64,000 nucleotides of DNA from Pseudeuparius sepicola. Its lineage: Eukaryota; Arthropoda; Insecta; Coleoptera; Anthribidae. How positions within the stretch are numbered: position 1 is the stretch's first letter; every line of letters starts with the position of its first letter. The DNA lies in assembly GCA_963920635.1 (NCBI GenBank), contig OY987299.1, positions 30,210,901 to 30,274,900 on the forward strand. The letters run 5' to 3'. Made by a program: the position numbers and the translations under genes. Below, piece after piece: positions 32,199 to 44,640 of this stretch. The notes under the pieces were generated by a model. The model was not told the origin of the DNA. It was given only the letters and a program-made list of their open reading frames with translations, and ran no database searches.

Positions 32199-32906
32199 GA
32201 AGTTAATAAAATATATAAGTACATTCTCATTCATTGTAATAATATAAGTAGTGCAAGAACAACGATAACAATAACAGAATAATATAGTATATTTAACAAG
32301 AAAAGCATACACATTATTTCTTGATGCATTAAAAGGGTGTATGCAGGGTATCCCAGATTTTTATATATATTTTAGATTTGCCAGAAACATTTTATTTATT
32401 TTTAAAGTAGGTACCTATTCCCTATCGCGCTCGGAAACAGTAAAATACGAAAGTGACAAAAAAATGACAACCGCTTACTTTTTGTTATTTTTTTATGTAA
32501 TCGTGTTATTTAAATACGGAACAAAATGTAATTTCATTTTTTCCAGACAAACTATTAAGTTGAAAAAATGATAAGAGTAAAAAAGTTTTTAAATTAATTG
32601 GGCTTTTTTTCAATAAACTAACTTGCAAAAAACTTCTGGATGATAAGAGGAATACGTATTGCGGGTTTCTACCTTTCGGATGCACCAGCTGCAAAAAGTA
32701 ATTCTACCGGAAAGTGTCTACCAACTAGCTGCGGTAACGTATCCCATAAAATTATAGTTTCTAGATTCAACTGTTTTTTGAGAAAAAAATCAAAACCAAA
32801 TTCTTTGTCCCTTTTACAGCTGGAATAAGTTTGTATAAATTCGTCTAAATCGAAAATAGCATGAAAATAAGTCATATTATTTCAGCCCAAAGAATCTGTG
32901 GTCAAT
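32199..32906. other. No supported gene
   Basis: A and T rich sequence with weak one-ended repeat similarity (GCAGGGTATCCCAG near 32343). The short frames overlap each other on both strands without coding signals. Confidence 0.35.
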
Positions 32907-32914
32907 GGATTAAC

Positions 32915-33592
32915 CAGTAGCGTGCCGTAGGGGGGGCACGGGGGGGCACGTGCCCCCCCCCTCAGGTTTAACCCGCCCTTTTGCTTTAGTGCAATTGCAA
33001 AATTGAACGTACAATCTCGACAATATTATTTGTCTGTTATTTGTATTATTTTTGCGTTTTCCCCGGCCAACATTTCCTTTCAAAGAGCGGTTGGCAACGC
33101 TGCTTTGTTCACTACTTTGCTGCGCCGCCGATCTTGACTTTCCTCTTTCAGTCTTTCCTCGCTCTTCGAGTCGTCGTTACCTCCATCTTGCAAGTTCATC
33201 ACTCACCCTTAACTCTCCTGCTCTCGCTGTTTTGTTAAAAATATTTTCCACCATACTTTGCAACTGCCCTGGAGCAGAAAGGTCGTTTGTCATTTAGCAG
33301 GTTAAACAAAATTTTGAATTTCCAAAGATGTTCAATGACTCAGGAAAGGACAAATAACTTATCATTACTTACTATTGAATCAGAAGCAAACAAACTTAAA
33401 TCTGTAAAAACAAGAAGATTATTATTTTAATTAAGTAGGCAGTGTTATTTTTTTGTTTATAGCTTTACCTAACTCATAAAATATTATATACCTATTTTGT
33501 TTACTTTGTTAAAACAAAAAAAAATGTAAGACTTTTTTTTGGTGCCCTTAAAGTAGCTCGCCCCCCGCCCTTTTACCCACTGCACGCTACTG
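32915..33592. mobile_element. hAT-type non-autonomous element (CAGTAGCGTGCC)
   Basis: Ends CAGTAGCGTGCC and GCACGCTACTG are inverted, with a perfect 8-bp duplication GGATTAAC at 32907-32914 and 33593-33600. Subterminal GGGGGGCACGGG and C-rich runs are present. 678 bp, no transposase. Confidence 0.85.
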
Positions 33593-33697
33593 GGATTAAC
33601 CTACTTTTTTTGACACCGTGTAAGTACTATAAGTTTTGGGAGAAAGGGCGTGGAAGTTGCCGGTTTTAAAGTACATACTCCTAAAATATAGGATACA

Positions 33698-34575
33698 TAC
33701 GAGGTGGCCATTTCAAACAGTCCACCTGAAATATTCTCAATGGAAATGGTTTTTCCGGAAAACCCCGAGACAGGTCGATTTTGCTTTCATGGGGGACATC
33801 TTTTGACCGTAAATTCATGGCTGTATGGTCATCCCCCTAAACGGGGTGGCAACCCCTTCAAGAATCTTAAATGGCACGGGGGGTCAAGTGGCACATCATT
33901 GGATAAGTATTTCATTGCTCTTTACAAACATGCTGAAATTTTAATTTTTTTAGTTAACATTAATGTAAAAAAAGCAATGAATGTGTCGGTGCCATAAATC
34001 GAAAAAACACAACGAATTAAACTGCAAAAAATAAGGCTTATCAGAGAAGTCGTGGCAAGGTGACGGGTTTTATTAGAATTTTAAAGGTAGTCGTCTTCCG
34101 ATATTTTACTAACCAGAATTGTCTAAGAAGTGAAATCTGTTTATTTGTTATTATCCGCTGTTTTGTTGCGACTACCTTTAAAATTCTAATAAAACCCGTC
34201 ACATTGACACGACTTCTCTGATAAGCCTTATTTTTGCAGTTTAATTCTGTTTTGAAGTGTTTTTTCGATTTATTGCACCGACACATTCATTGCTTTTTTT
34301 ACATTAATGTTAACTCAAAAAAATAAAATTTCAGCATGTCTGTAAAGAGCAATGAAATACCTATCCAATCCAATGATGTGCCGCTTGACCCCCCGTGCCA
34401 TTTAAGATTCTTGAAGGGGTTGCCACCCCGTTTAGGGGGAGGACCATACAGCCATGAATTTACGGTGAAAAGATGTCCCCCATGAAAGCAAAATCGACCT
34501 GTCTCGGGGTTTTCCGGAAAAACCATTTCCATTGAGAATATTTCAGGTGGACTGTTTTAAATGGGCCACCCTGTA
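33698..34575. mobile_element. Long palindromic element (AGGTGGCC/GGCCACCCTGTA)
   Basis: The right end GGGCCACCCTGTA is mirrored by TACGAGGTGGCC at the left. Arms pair through CCACCTGAAATATTCTCAAT, CATGGGGGACATCTTTT-type blocks and AAACGGGGTGGCAACCCC. Loop near 34080-34190 pairs as AATTTTAAAGGTAGTCG with its inverse. Confidence 0.85.
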
Positions 34576-34629
34576 TAGCGTTCAAACAAGAATAATATCT
34601 CGATTTCCAAATGATATCCTTCTGCATTA

Positions 34630-34855
34630 TACAGTGTGGATACAAATTGTGGAATATTGCTTATATTTATTAAAATATTCCTCATATCAAAAACATGTTT
34701 TAATAAGAGTGTTAGGGGAAATTATTTCCTTTTAGTAGTAATAATATATAATAATATTAATAATTTCCCCTAACACTTTTATTAAAACATGTTTTTGATA
34801 TGAGGAATATTTTAAGAAATATAGGCAATATTCCACAATTTGTATCCACACTGTA
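34630..34855. mobile_element. Hairpin MITE (TACAGTGTGGATAC)
   Basis: TACAGTGTGGATACAAATTG is mirrored by CAATTTGTATCCACACTGTA. Arms of about 100 bp pair almost fully with a short ATAATATATAATA loop. Confidence 0.88.
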
Positions 34856-35382
34856 TAAATAATTATTTTCCAGAGTAATCTTCCGATTACCATCTGATCA
34901 CAGATCCCTAGCCCTTCAGAAAGACATTACAACTTTCATTAAAGTAGTTTTTTTCTAACTCGAAAAGTAAGTTCTCTAGGGCTGGGTCAAAATATACGGT
35001 AACACCCTGTACATGGTTGTTTCGATAGCTGTCGATGTTATATAAAAAAACTGATTTCGGATGTTTTTATGCACTAGCACGCGGGTTTTCAGGCGCGACA
35101 TTTCAGTTTTCGAATTCAATTCGATGCAGTAGTTTTTCAGGTTCCCGCTTATTCTGTGTGGCAAGATTTCGCGGTCATGATAGGCACTTGAAATCGGCAG
35201 CCTCTAGTCTATTTTTGTGGCGCCATTGCCGGCATCCGAGAAAACGTTGAGGGGGCAACCGGCGCCGGCAGCCATTACTTTATTTTGCAGGCACCGTTGC
35301 CGGAAGCGGAGGCATTGCCTTTTAATTAATATTTTTCCGCGTTTCTCAACAGGCTGCCTATGAAGAAAATATAGCATACCTA

Positions 35383-35766
35383 AAGTCTATCCAAGTTACA
35401 GCGGCAGTAGATATAAACAAAGCCACATGACCGCCTTGCGATCGATTACCAGGGTCTGATTAATATGAGATTCCAAGTAGCTTGTAATTCTGAACTAATT
35501 CTTTTTGAAGTTCTAAAATTTGTGTTTCTACCTTTTGTGGATCTTTATAAATTTCCTTAAATTAAGTAGCAAAATAAATTTACAGAATAATATACTGCTC
35601 GCGATCCGATCTAAAATATGCAGGAAACTCGACTGAGGAAAGAGCCGGCCCTGCATTCTGCTCGCCGTGTAAACACTTGACATTTTATGACGGCCAGACC
35701 AGTAAGAGAATAGGTCACGTGGTGGCCAATGTTTTGATCCACTGCCTCTGTAACTTGGATAGACTT
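35383..35766 (+). mobile_element. TA-flanked MITE, copy C (AAGTCTATCC family)
   Basis: Same family and orientation as 13637-14017, with TA at 35381-35382 and 35767-35768. It is 384 bp. Confidence 0.85.
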
Positions 35767-35799
35767 TACCGTTCGCGCATGTCCAAGTACAGTTTACGT

Positions 35800-36470
35800 T
35801 GACTAGGTATTTCCCTCGTCTTAATTTCCACCATTCACAAACGCGCAATTTTGAATTACAAATGGTTTCTAGATGGAAAAACTATATGAGAGCACCTGTC
35901 AGCAGTTTTTTCGAGTTTACCCGCGGCAAAACTTGACAGCTGTTGTGATTAAATAAGTTACCTGTTTTCAGTTTTTATATTAATTAATACCTACATATTT
36001 ATTATGTATGCATGTATAGTAAAGCCTGATTCATGCAGCATCTTTATCTTTTAATTTTACTTTATCTTTAAGAATTAACCAATGGCATTTGTCCGTTGAT
36101 TTGAACTGACCAATGACATTTAATATTTCTTAAAGATAAAGAAAAATTAAAAGATAAAGAAGCTGTATGAACCAGGCCTAAGTAGTAGGTTTTGTAAGCT
36201 ATGTGTATGCAGAATAATCTGTTACTCATGAAATAGTCTTGTCAAATACCATTGGGCAATCTAATTTTTCGTGTGAAAAAAATCCAAAAAACACAATGCT
36301 AAGTAATATTTTTTTAAACAAAATGCATTCGTGCAGGTGCAAAAATCCTCGTCTTCAACTCGCATTTTTGTTGCCACCAGCACTCATGCTTCTTGTTAAA
36401 ATATTACTTAGCAACGATTTATTTCGGAAAAATTAGATGCCCTTATGATATTACTTGCGAATAAATCTTG
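35800..36470. repeat. Dispersed repeat, copy C
   Basis: Reverse-complement match of 18950-19800. It lacks the TA-type MITE at the corresponding site and carries instead a TAA-type MITE at 36023-36178. Confidence 0.75.
36023..36178. mobile_element. PIF/Harbinger-like MITE (TAA target site)
   Basis: Inverted ends AGCCTGATTCATGCAGC and GCTGTATGAACCAGGCC, with long inner pairing (ATCTTTATCTTTTAATTTT). TAA flanks at 36020-36022 and 36179-36181. The paralogous repeat at 19205-19235 has a single TAA and no insert. The 3-bp TAA target and GGCCTG-like ends fit PIF/Harbinger. Confidence 0.75.
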
Positions 36471-36675
36471 TAAAATTGTGAAATAACATTCCGTAATTTT
36501 AGTCAACACAAAGTTTATTGTAATATAAAATGTATATTCTACAATGCCGATAAGTAGAATGGTACACAAGTTCAGTGAGTTTGTGAGTTTGTCATATTAA
36601 AAAATAAAAATGAAGTAGTCAAAACAGAAAAATAATTTTCTGTGTATTTAATCAGTATGCCATTCCATTGTTAAT

Positions 36676-36850
36676 GCAATAATAATAATAATAATAATAA
36701 TAATTCTCACCCTCACAATACTCCAAACTAGGAGTACCCCAGAAGCAACCACATGCTTGTGCGGGGGAGGGGGGCAATTACTATTATTTTGTTTTCGTTT
36801 CGATTTGCGGCTAGGGCCGACTTTTTTCCCAATAGAACTAGGATAGCGTG
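36676..36850. repeat. Dispersed repeat with a (TAA)n head, second copy
   Basis: Same order of blocks as 19846-20006: (TAA)n, CACCCTCACAATACTCC, GGAGTACCCCAGAAGCAA and GGCTAGGGCCGAC. Confidence 0.6.
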
Positions 36851-37224
36851 CAATCGGGATATACCTAAGTGAATACAAGTTGTAAGACTTTTGCATATGA
36901 AAAATAGGTAGTAAAAGAGTTGCAAAATTATGAAGAAAAAACTCCATGTTTTTAATCAGTGTGTCTTCCCTTTTAAAACCACGTCCGAAACACACATCCA
37001 TAATTTTTTTATTTACTAACCAATTTGCTGGACGTTGCACCGTTGCCCGAAGAAAGGACGGAGTATTGTCAAAAAAAGTTGAAAATACCTAGCTCATTTT
37101 CTCTTCCTTTTTTAGACCAAAATGTTGGAATAACGAATAAATCAATAAAACGGGCCTTATTCTGCAATTTAAGACTTTTTGCTTTTGTCAATAAATTTCC
37201 CATTTATTAACCCTTTAACAAATC

Positions 37225-38715
37225 GCCGTCATTTTAAAAAATGGTCCATTTTGAAGTCAACAGTCCGTTCTTTTCTACAAGCAAAAATTATGGCCATATC
37301 AGCGTGTTTTGAAAAATGAGCACACAAGAAACACCCAAAGCAGAAAACATTTTGTTTACTGGTCTAAATGACAGTTTGTCTTTTAAATAAATGCACTGGT
37401 TTTAAAATATTTGAGTACTTTGCTAATAGTAGGTATATGTTCTTGTCTATTTTATTCCCGTGGTTTTGGTCATATTTACACCAAATTCTGTTTATTTTTT
37501 ACCGAAATAAGATAATATGAATAAATATGAATATTCAAGTTAGTTGACGTCTTTTCTGAATTTTAGTAACAATACCAACAATTTTGTGAATAATACATAT
37601 TGCCAAATTAAGGATGGATTTGCCGGTTACGTAATGATATAGCGACGTCTGCGGGATTAGTTCTTATCGACTGAGGTAATGACTAAAATTTAAACAAATA
37701 AATATGATTAGTGATGGGTATGGTAAATTTGGGTAATACGGGACACTCCTAATTTTCTGAACTTAAATCAATATTTTAGGTAAGCATATTTCTGGATTTG
37801 AACAGCTAACTTTATAAAATTGTAAGAGTGGAGAATGGTAGTGGTAGTTATAATTTTGAGTCTTAATGTTCTTATTGTAAGTTATTTTGACCTTTGCATC
37901 AATACAGACCAGTTGAATCGAAATTCTCCTAAATATATTAATAAATCATTAGGAGGGCCGCAGTTAAGTTACAATAGCCGCGTTCCTTTTGCCACTTTTC
38001 TTAAGAATTCTTGCTTTATCTCAGTTGGTGGCAGTTCCTTTTACAAATGAGAATGTGAGCTAAAGTGAGATTTTTTACCTCCCCCTTCACCCTTCAAGCA
38101 CATCCTCGCGAGGACACTCACTATCGAGCATATTGGCTCAGTTTGGTGGTGGGGAAAATGACCCTTTCACAAGATGAGCATTTGACAGAAAAAAACAAAC
38201 TGAGTGGCTCGACTAACAACTGAGCTAAAGTTCTCAGTGTAGGGGCAAAAGGAACGCGACTAATATCTCGTAAATAAAATACTAAATGAAAATTTTACAT
38301 GATCCAGAAAAAAATATGATTAAATAAGAAAAAATCCTTGCCAAATTTTAACTAAAGATATTTTGTAGATGTTTTGTAAATAAAATTCGTTTTTTAAAAA
38401 TCAACTTTAACACCCTGCATTTTGAAGTATATAGGCGTCTAAATGAAAATTAGCATAAAAAAATCACATTATTTAGACAATAGCGGTCAATAGACTTTTT
38501 GTAACACCCTGTATATTTTAAAAAAGAGTTAAGTTTATGTCGTTTAGATCAGAAAATAATATATTTTCTGCTATGGGTATTTCTTGCTCAGCAAATATTT
38601 ATGATCATTTTCAAAACACGCTGATTTTACCATGATCTTGTTAATCAACCGATTTTAAAAAACGGGACATAATTGCTTGCCGAAAAGAACGATTTTTTAA
38701 AATCCCACTTGGCGG
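37225..38715. mobile_element. Degenerate inverted-repeat element with nested MITE
   Basis: TATCAGCGTGTTTTGAAAAATGA near 37300 pairs with the inverse near 38620, and GTTCTTTTCTACAAGCAA pairs with TTGCTTGCCGAAAAGAAC. Between them lies a smaller inverted pair, CGCGTTCCTTTTGCC (about 37980) and GGCAAAAGGAACGCG (about 38262), a nested MITE of about 290 bp. Confidence 0.6.
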
Positions 38716-39425
38716 CGATGTTTAAATTTAGCCCTTTGTTTAGGCTAATTCTTTTTGAGGACGAAATGAAACTTTATTTTTCCACGTTTTAGAACATTTT
38801 AAACCAATCGGTGGAAAGCCAATAAGATTCAGCTTAAAAAAATTGGTGTCTGCGTCTGTTCTCACGATAAGTTTCGAATGGATTAAGTATCGACTTGAAA
38901 TGTGGTGTATCTACGTAATCTTGCCTACAACAGCTGCGTTCGTATTGCTTTTGGGAAAATTCGCTCTTCGCGAAGGAGTGGAAATCAAGGATGGGGGACC
39001 GTCCTTGTAAAATCTTTATTCGTTGATCGACTTTGATAAACTTTATCTTGTTACGTAGATATTCAAAATATGCATTCATTTAGTGGGTAACTTTATTCTT
39101 GGATTGTAATCATGGCCAAATACGACCACTTTTATAACCTCAATTTTCAAAAATTGTGGCTAGATATTTTTGTAGAAAAAAAAAACTTAATCTACTGTCA
39201 ATTTCAAGAAACATATTTCTTAAATTCGATATTTTCCTACTGACGAAAATACAAAAGAAGACCAGATAATCAAGCGAAGTTTCTACCTTCAAAAAAGACA
39301 GTGGCGACAGCAGTGGTCCGGTTTTTGATTGGTTCCGCCATGTTTTGTCAAATTTTGTCATAATGCTGCGACGAATTGTATCGATTTCATAATGACGGCG
39401 CCATTCTACAGATCCGTCATTCGTG
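38716..39425. other. No supported gene
   Basis: Short antiparallel frames only. Two near-adjacent 73-81 codon minus frames lack recognisable motifs or splice context. Confidence 0.35.
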
Positions 39426-39433
39426 TTGTCCCT

Positions 39434-40910
39434 CAGTGGCGTGCCCAGAAATTGTGTCTGGGGGCGGGGTTGGGGGTTAAGCGAATGGAGGTTTAGGGGA
39501 GGGAGAATGGGAGGGGGGGGGGGAGAAAAATCTAAGACTGGTAGTTAAAAAATATACTAAAAATTAAAAAAAAACTATTCTTAGAAAGGAACAAAACTGA
39601 TTTTAATAAACCTACAATCCAAAATCAAGTTTTCGTTTTTTGGATTTGGACTTGGAATAAGAGTTCCGACCTGAAAACATCCCATATAGCATCTAATATT
39701 TTTTGAATATACAAAATAAGTTCCTAATGTGCAAAAAATATTCCCCCATATTTATAAAACATTGTTACAATATTTTACGAAATATGTTCAGTAAGTGCAT
39801 AATATGTATAACCAAGATATTTGTTAAGCGCAGATACAAATATATTAGATGAATGTCCAAATGATGTATATTTCCACAATATCTTGTGTAACATATTCCT
39901 AACTTAGTGGTTCTTATAAATATTTACAAATTGAACATTTAACTTAAGTACATTACAGGCACGTTCACCTTAGGAATGTGCAATTTTGGAATATTGCTGG
40001 AACATGTTAAATAGTATATTCATACAGCAAATATCTTATGAATGTTCACAAATGGTTGTATATAAGACATTAACGATATACTTATCTTATCAATGTTCAC
40101 GAGTGGCGATAACTGGAATATCATGACGTCACCGAGATTCTAGCTTACACTATTTTTAGCTAATATTTCCAAGTACGTCGATGGCTCAGTTGGTCAGAGC
40201 GTTGAACTTGTACTGCACCCGGCGTTATCGTTTTTTTTTATTTTATAATTTACACGTGAATATTAAATGGATATACATAGAACATACAAAAATGCTTCTG
40301 AAGTTTCAAATTAATCCTCAATGAATATTTGTGGATATTTATAATACGAGAAATAGTACCTTCAAAAGGCAAACACTGAATGTTGCCCGAATGTTGCCCG
40401 AATGTTCAGATAATGTTTCTACAGTTTTTATGAATATTCCTACAATATGCATGTTCTCTGAAAAAATATTATCAGAATATTCCGCCAATGTAATTTTGCT
40501 ATATGGGATTAGCCTCGCGACACCGCGGCGAGTTATTTTCCCGAAAACCTGTTTGCCCCGAGTCCCGATTGACCCCAGCGCAGCGTCCCGATTCGTCCCA
40601 TTTGACGGTACAGATGTATTTGATCATCTGTATTCTGTACCCCTACCCCTGTAGCTACGCCGCAGAAGGAGAACTGTACAGTGCAATTATTATCATTATC
40701 CGAATATCCGTTTTTAGACTACAAAGTTTGCATTTGTTTTAATTCATAAAAGATAACATTTTTGTTTAATAGAGTAGTTTAGTAGAGTAGTTTTTCGGTT
40801 TTTCTTTTGTTTTCCATTTTTTTCTTCACTTTTCGTTTGAAAATTTAACCTGCTTGGGGGGGGGGGGGGTTGAGCCCCCGAAACTCCCCCCCCCCATGGG
40901 CACGCCACTG
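39434..40910. mobile_element. hAT-type non-autonomous element (CAGTGGCGTGCCC)
   Basis: Ends CAGTGGCGTGCCCAG and CATGGGCACGCCACTG are inverted, with a perfect 8-bp duplication TTGTCCCT at 39426-39433 and 40911-40918. The interior is AT-rich and repetitive (many AATATTC and ATATGT units), with no transposase. The 107-codon frame at 40331-40654 is inside the element and has no recognised motif. Confidence 0.88.
40175..40240 (+). ncRNA. tRNA-like 5' segment (SINE head or truncated tRNA)
   Basis: GATGGCTCAGTTGGTCAGAGC reads as a tRNA D-arm with a good pol III A box (TGGCTCAGTTGG). The next bases resemble an anticodon arm (GTTGAACTTGTACTGCAC) but pair poorly. No B box or T arm follows; a T9 run comes directly after. 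It is not a functional tRNA and is probably SINE-derived, captured in the hAT element. Confidence 0.4.
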
Positions 40911-40918
40911 TTGTCCCT

Positions 40919-42584
40919 TATTATGGATGTACGCTTTGTTTATATGGGTTTATCTGTGTTTTTGTTTGAGAAAACTAAAGTAAAGTAACCACAACGTAGA
41001 TGGTTGTCATGCAAGAAATTTAAAAGCTATAGGGGTTGCAAGAAGATGATGATTATGGTTATCCAGAAGAATACAATGAAGAAGTTGGAAAAGGCTGTAT
41101 AGAAGGTCAAAAGAAGACTGATTAGCAGGAGGAAGACCATATAATAACTATGAAGAAGCTGTAAAGACCGGTGATCGAAGCTACCTCTAGTGGTTAGCTG
41201 TAATGGATAAAGAAATGAAGTCACATGAAGAAAATAAACATGATTTTTACAGAAACTTCCAGAAGGCAAGAAAGGGTAATTTTCTAGTTTCGCTACTCCT
41301 GTCCGATTTTCACGATTTTTGGCATACAAACGTATTTCGGTGCGTAGATCACGAATCTGAAAGAATTTTTTGGGGGAAAGCCCTAGTTTCTGAGTTACAG
41401 CGACCTTTTTTGTTATAACCTTTAACTTTCGATTTTTGGTAGAAGTAATTGATTATTTCTTCCATTCCTGATGTCTATAACTCACTAGAGCAACAATTAT
41501 TATATTGTGACTGAATTTTAGTGAATAATAAGTGCAAACAGTAATAAAAACGTATTTTTTTTTATAAAATACACCGTCGCCATCAAATAACACTCGAAAT
41601 CAACCTTGCATCGAATTTCCGAAATCCGAATAAGTAAGCTGTGTCCGAATGCCTAATAAAACCGTCCAAAAACTAACACAGAATTTGATAACTGTCAAAG
41701 ATCTCTTCCGAAGTACGTTCAAAAATTTGGAGTAATGGTACTTTTTGTGACTAGTGGAAAAAAGAAGGGGGCATACGCCCCTTGTGGTAGCAGTCGTAAA
41801 CGCGCGCTGCTGAATATAACATATTATATTCATATCGATAAAAAAATTCGATACTGGATCTATACACAATATCGATATATTTTTTAAAAAGTTACACCTC
41901 TAATTTGCCAAAACATGGCTGCTGTGTCGCCACTGACTCGTATAAAGCCAGTGGCGCGCCGGTACAACTACATATACTTATAGCTTGCAAAATTGCAAAT
42001 TATGCGTAAATCACATTGGTTGCTAAATTAAAAATAATAATCGTTCTTAGTTGTGTTAGTAGCGGTTTAGTAGCGAAGAATAAATTTGGCGGGGCTAATT
42101 CAAGATTTCGAGGAGCTTAGCCCCTCCAAGCCCCTACATAGAATCGCCTATGGTCCTAACCTTCCTATAAACTAACCTTGGTGCGCGGTAGTACGAGAAG
42201 TTGTACTACATGGTTAAAATTCTCAAGTGATATCTTCAGAATGAGTGGAGTAATATAATAGTTGGATATTCATAAACTGGTTGTTAGGTCAAACTTGATA
42301 TGGTCGTTAGGAGGCGCTCATCACTTCAGTATTTACACGTGAATTTTTCTGCATACAAATCATCTGAATTTTTGTCGCATTTGCCTCTTGTGGAAAAACC
42401 GTGCTTTTGCCCCGAGTGGCAAAGCATAGCAACAACTTTCGCCAGCAGGCCAAAACGAACCAGACAGCCTACTTGATTGTCAGTTTTATTGTTATGGCAT
42501 ATGGCTGACTTGTTTTTATATAAATCATAAATCTGGTTCTAATATTTGGCCTACCTCAATCGAACATCAGACATTGGCACAAAT
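40919..42584. other. Repeat debris, no supported gene
   Basis: One-ended hAT-like end CAGTGGCGCGCCGG at about 41951 with no partner, and a purine-rich stretch at 41040-41160. The overlapping frames at 41027-41418 lie on opposite strands and show no motif. Confidence 0.35.
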
Positions 42585-44330
42585 AGCCAGGGGGCTGGCG
42601 TCAAAATTTCATGGGTCATTTCAGCATAATTTTTCTTCATTCTGTACGGTAGTTTTTACTTGATAAATAAGTAAGGTTAGTGTCAGCTGGCTCACTCCCG
42701 TGGCTAAAGGGCACTAAGGGACTGCAAAAGTAGTAAAAAATTTTTTTTTCGGGTCATTTTAGCAAAGCTGGAAATTTGAGGATTACTTTTTAATGATGTT
42801 TCCATGAAAAAAAAAGTGTCAGCTGCCTGCGGTGAGGGGCAAAACTTGTCAGCTGCGCATGTGAACGTGCAAGAAAGTTGAAAAAATCCGATGATTTCAG
42901 CAAAATATTACGATTGAGCTTACAACTACGGGTCAGATCTCAATAGTTACTGAGATACAGGGCGTTGTAACTCTTTTTTTCAAATTGAATTATAGCAATA
43001 TCTCCCAAACTAATCAAGCTGCTGAACTGAAATTTGGCACTGCTGTGTTTTTGGCGATGGAGAATAAAATGAAAATGTCAATTTCGCCGTATCTCACAGA
43101 TGGCGCCACTTGCGCTTTACGCTGTTCTTGGATCGTGCTTTTACTCGTAACTTTTTTGAGGTTATCTTGTTGGTCCTGCAGGTCCATCATTTTAGTGCAT
43201 CTTTTCATTTTGCAAGGAAAAGGTACTCTTGTTTTATAACGATCAAATCAACCGTTTGCGTTGAAATCGACAAAATGTGCCCCAAAACAACTGTTGATTT
43301 CAATATTATAAACATAAAATTTTCACCTACTGCTTTCAAGTGTTACAGATGAAAAAAAAGTGAAAAAAAAATCCCTATGAACAATGTACCGAAAATTATT
43401 CGCTTACAAAATGGAAAGGATTGAATTTGACAAAATTTGGGTACTCTAATTCAAGAAAACCAATATTGTTTCGACCAATGCCCATTTGGCATTTTTTTCA
43501 TCACTTTAAATGTACAGTTGATCTGTAACATTTGAAAGCGGTAGGTGAAAATTTTGGGGCACATTTTGTCGATTTCAACGCAAACGGTTGATTTGATCGT
43601 TATAAAACAAGAGTACCTTTTTCTTGCAAAATGAAAAGATGCACTAAAATGATAGACCTACAGGAGCAACAAGATAACCTCAAAAAAGTTACGAGTAAAA
43701 GCACGATCCAAGAACAGCGCAAAGCGCAAGTGGCGCCATCTGTGAGATACGGCAAAATTGACATTTTCATTTTATTCTCCATCGCCAAAAACACAGCAGT
43801 GCCAAATTTCAGTTCAGCAGCTTGATTAGTTTGGGAGATATTGCCATAATTCAATTTGAAAAAAAAAAAAGAGTTACAACGCCCTGTATCTCAGTAACTA
43901 TTGAGATCTGACCCGTAGTTGTAAGCTCAATCGTAATATTTTGACGTCCCCTACCTGCTCCTGTGAGATTGCCCCATACTTACCGGACACCCCGAAATAA
44001 TTTTCAGCTTTGCTGAAATCATCGGATTTTTTCCAACTTTCTTGCACGTTCACATGCGCAGCTGACAAGTTTTGCCCCTCACCGCAGGCAGCTGACACTT
44101 TTTTTTTCATGGAAACACCATTAAAAAGTAATCCTCAAATTTCCAGCTTTGCTAAAATGACCCGAAAAAAAATTTTTTTACTACTTTCGCAGTCCCTTAG
44201 AGCCCTTTAGCCACGGGGGTGAGCCAGCTGACACTAACCTTACTTATTTATCAAGTAAAAACTACCGTACGGAATGAAGAAAAATTATGCTGAAATGACC
44301 CATGAAATTTTGACGCCAGCCCCCTGGCTA
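42585..44330. mobile_element. Giant palindrome (GCCAGGGGGCTGGCGTC termini)
   Basis: GCCAGGGGGCTGGCGTCAAA is mirrored by TTTGACGCCAGCCCCCTGGC, with TA at both ends. Arms of more than 800 bp pair through CGGTGAGGGGCAAAACTTG, GAGTTACAACGCCCTGTATC and GTACCTTTT..CAAAATGAAAAG. The right arm holds an extra ~75 bp (43940-44015). Mirrored 64-84 codon frames are by-products of the palindrome. Confidence 0.88.
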
Positions 44331-44640
44331 AAAATAGAAACCATGTTATCTAATTTGATGGAGCTTCTTTGCTAAATATCTCTGAACCGCTTGGTGACAA
44401 ATAGAGGTCATATATGGGATTCGGAACTAAAAAAGGAATCCTATAATGGTTAAATGAAATGTGTAGTTACAAAATACAGAAAATCACTTTCATTTCCGCT
44501 AAAACCGTAAATTAATTCCAAAAACTGAATATTCAGAAATACTGCTTAAAGGTTTTTTAATGGTTGTGTAGGTAAAAAATTAAGATTTTTGTTTTTTTTT
44601 TTAACAAAAAGAGATTTTTTGCGATAACTTTATCGACCCC
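44331..44640. other. Spacer between two palindromes
   Basis: AT-rich, no frame or repeat pair recognised. Confidence 0.4.

Noticed and set aside
40175..40240. Functional tRNA gene
   Set aside because: No T arm, no B box, acceptor stem cannot form, and the anticodon stem pairs poorly.
42985..43854. Matching 84-codon frames on opposite strands as a protein pair
   Set aside because: They are the two arms of one palindrome, so mirrored frames are expected.
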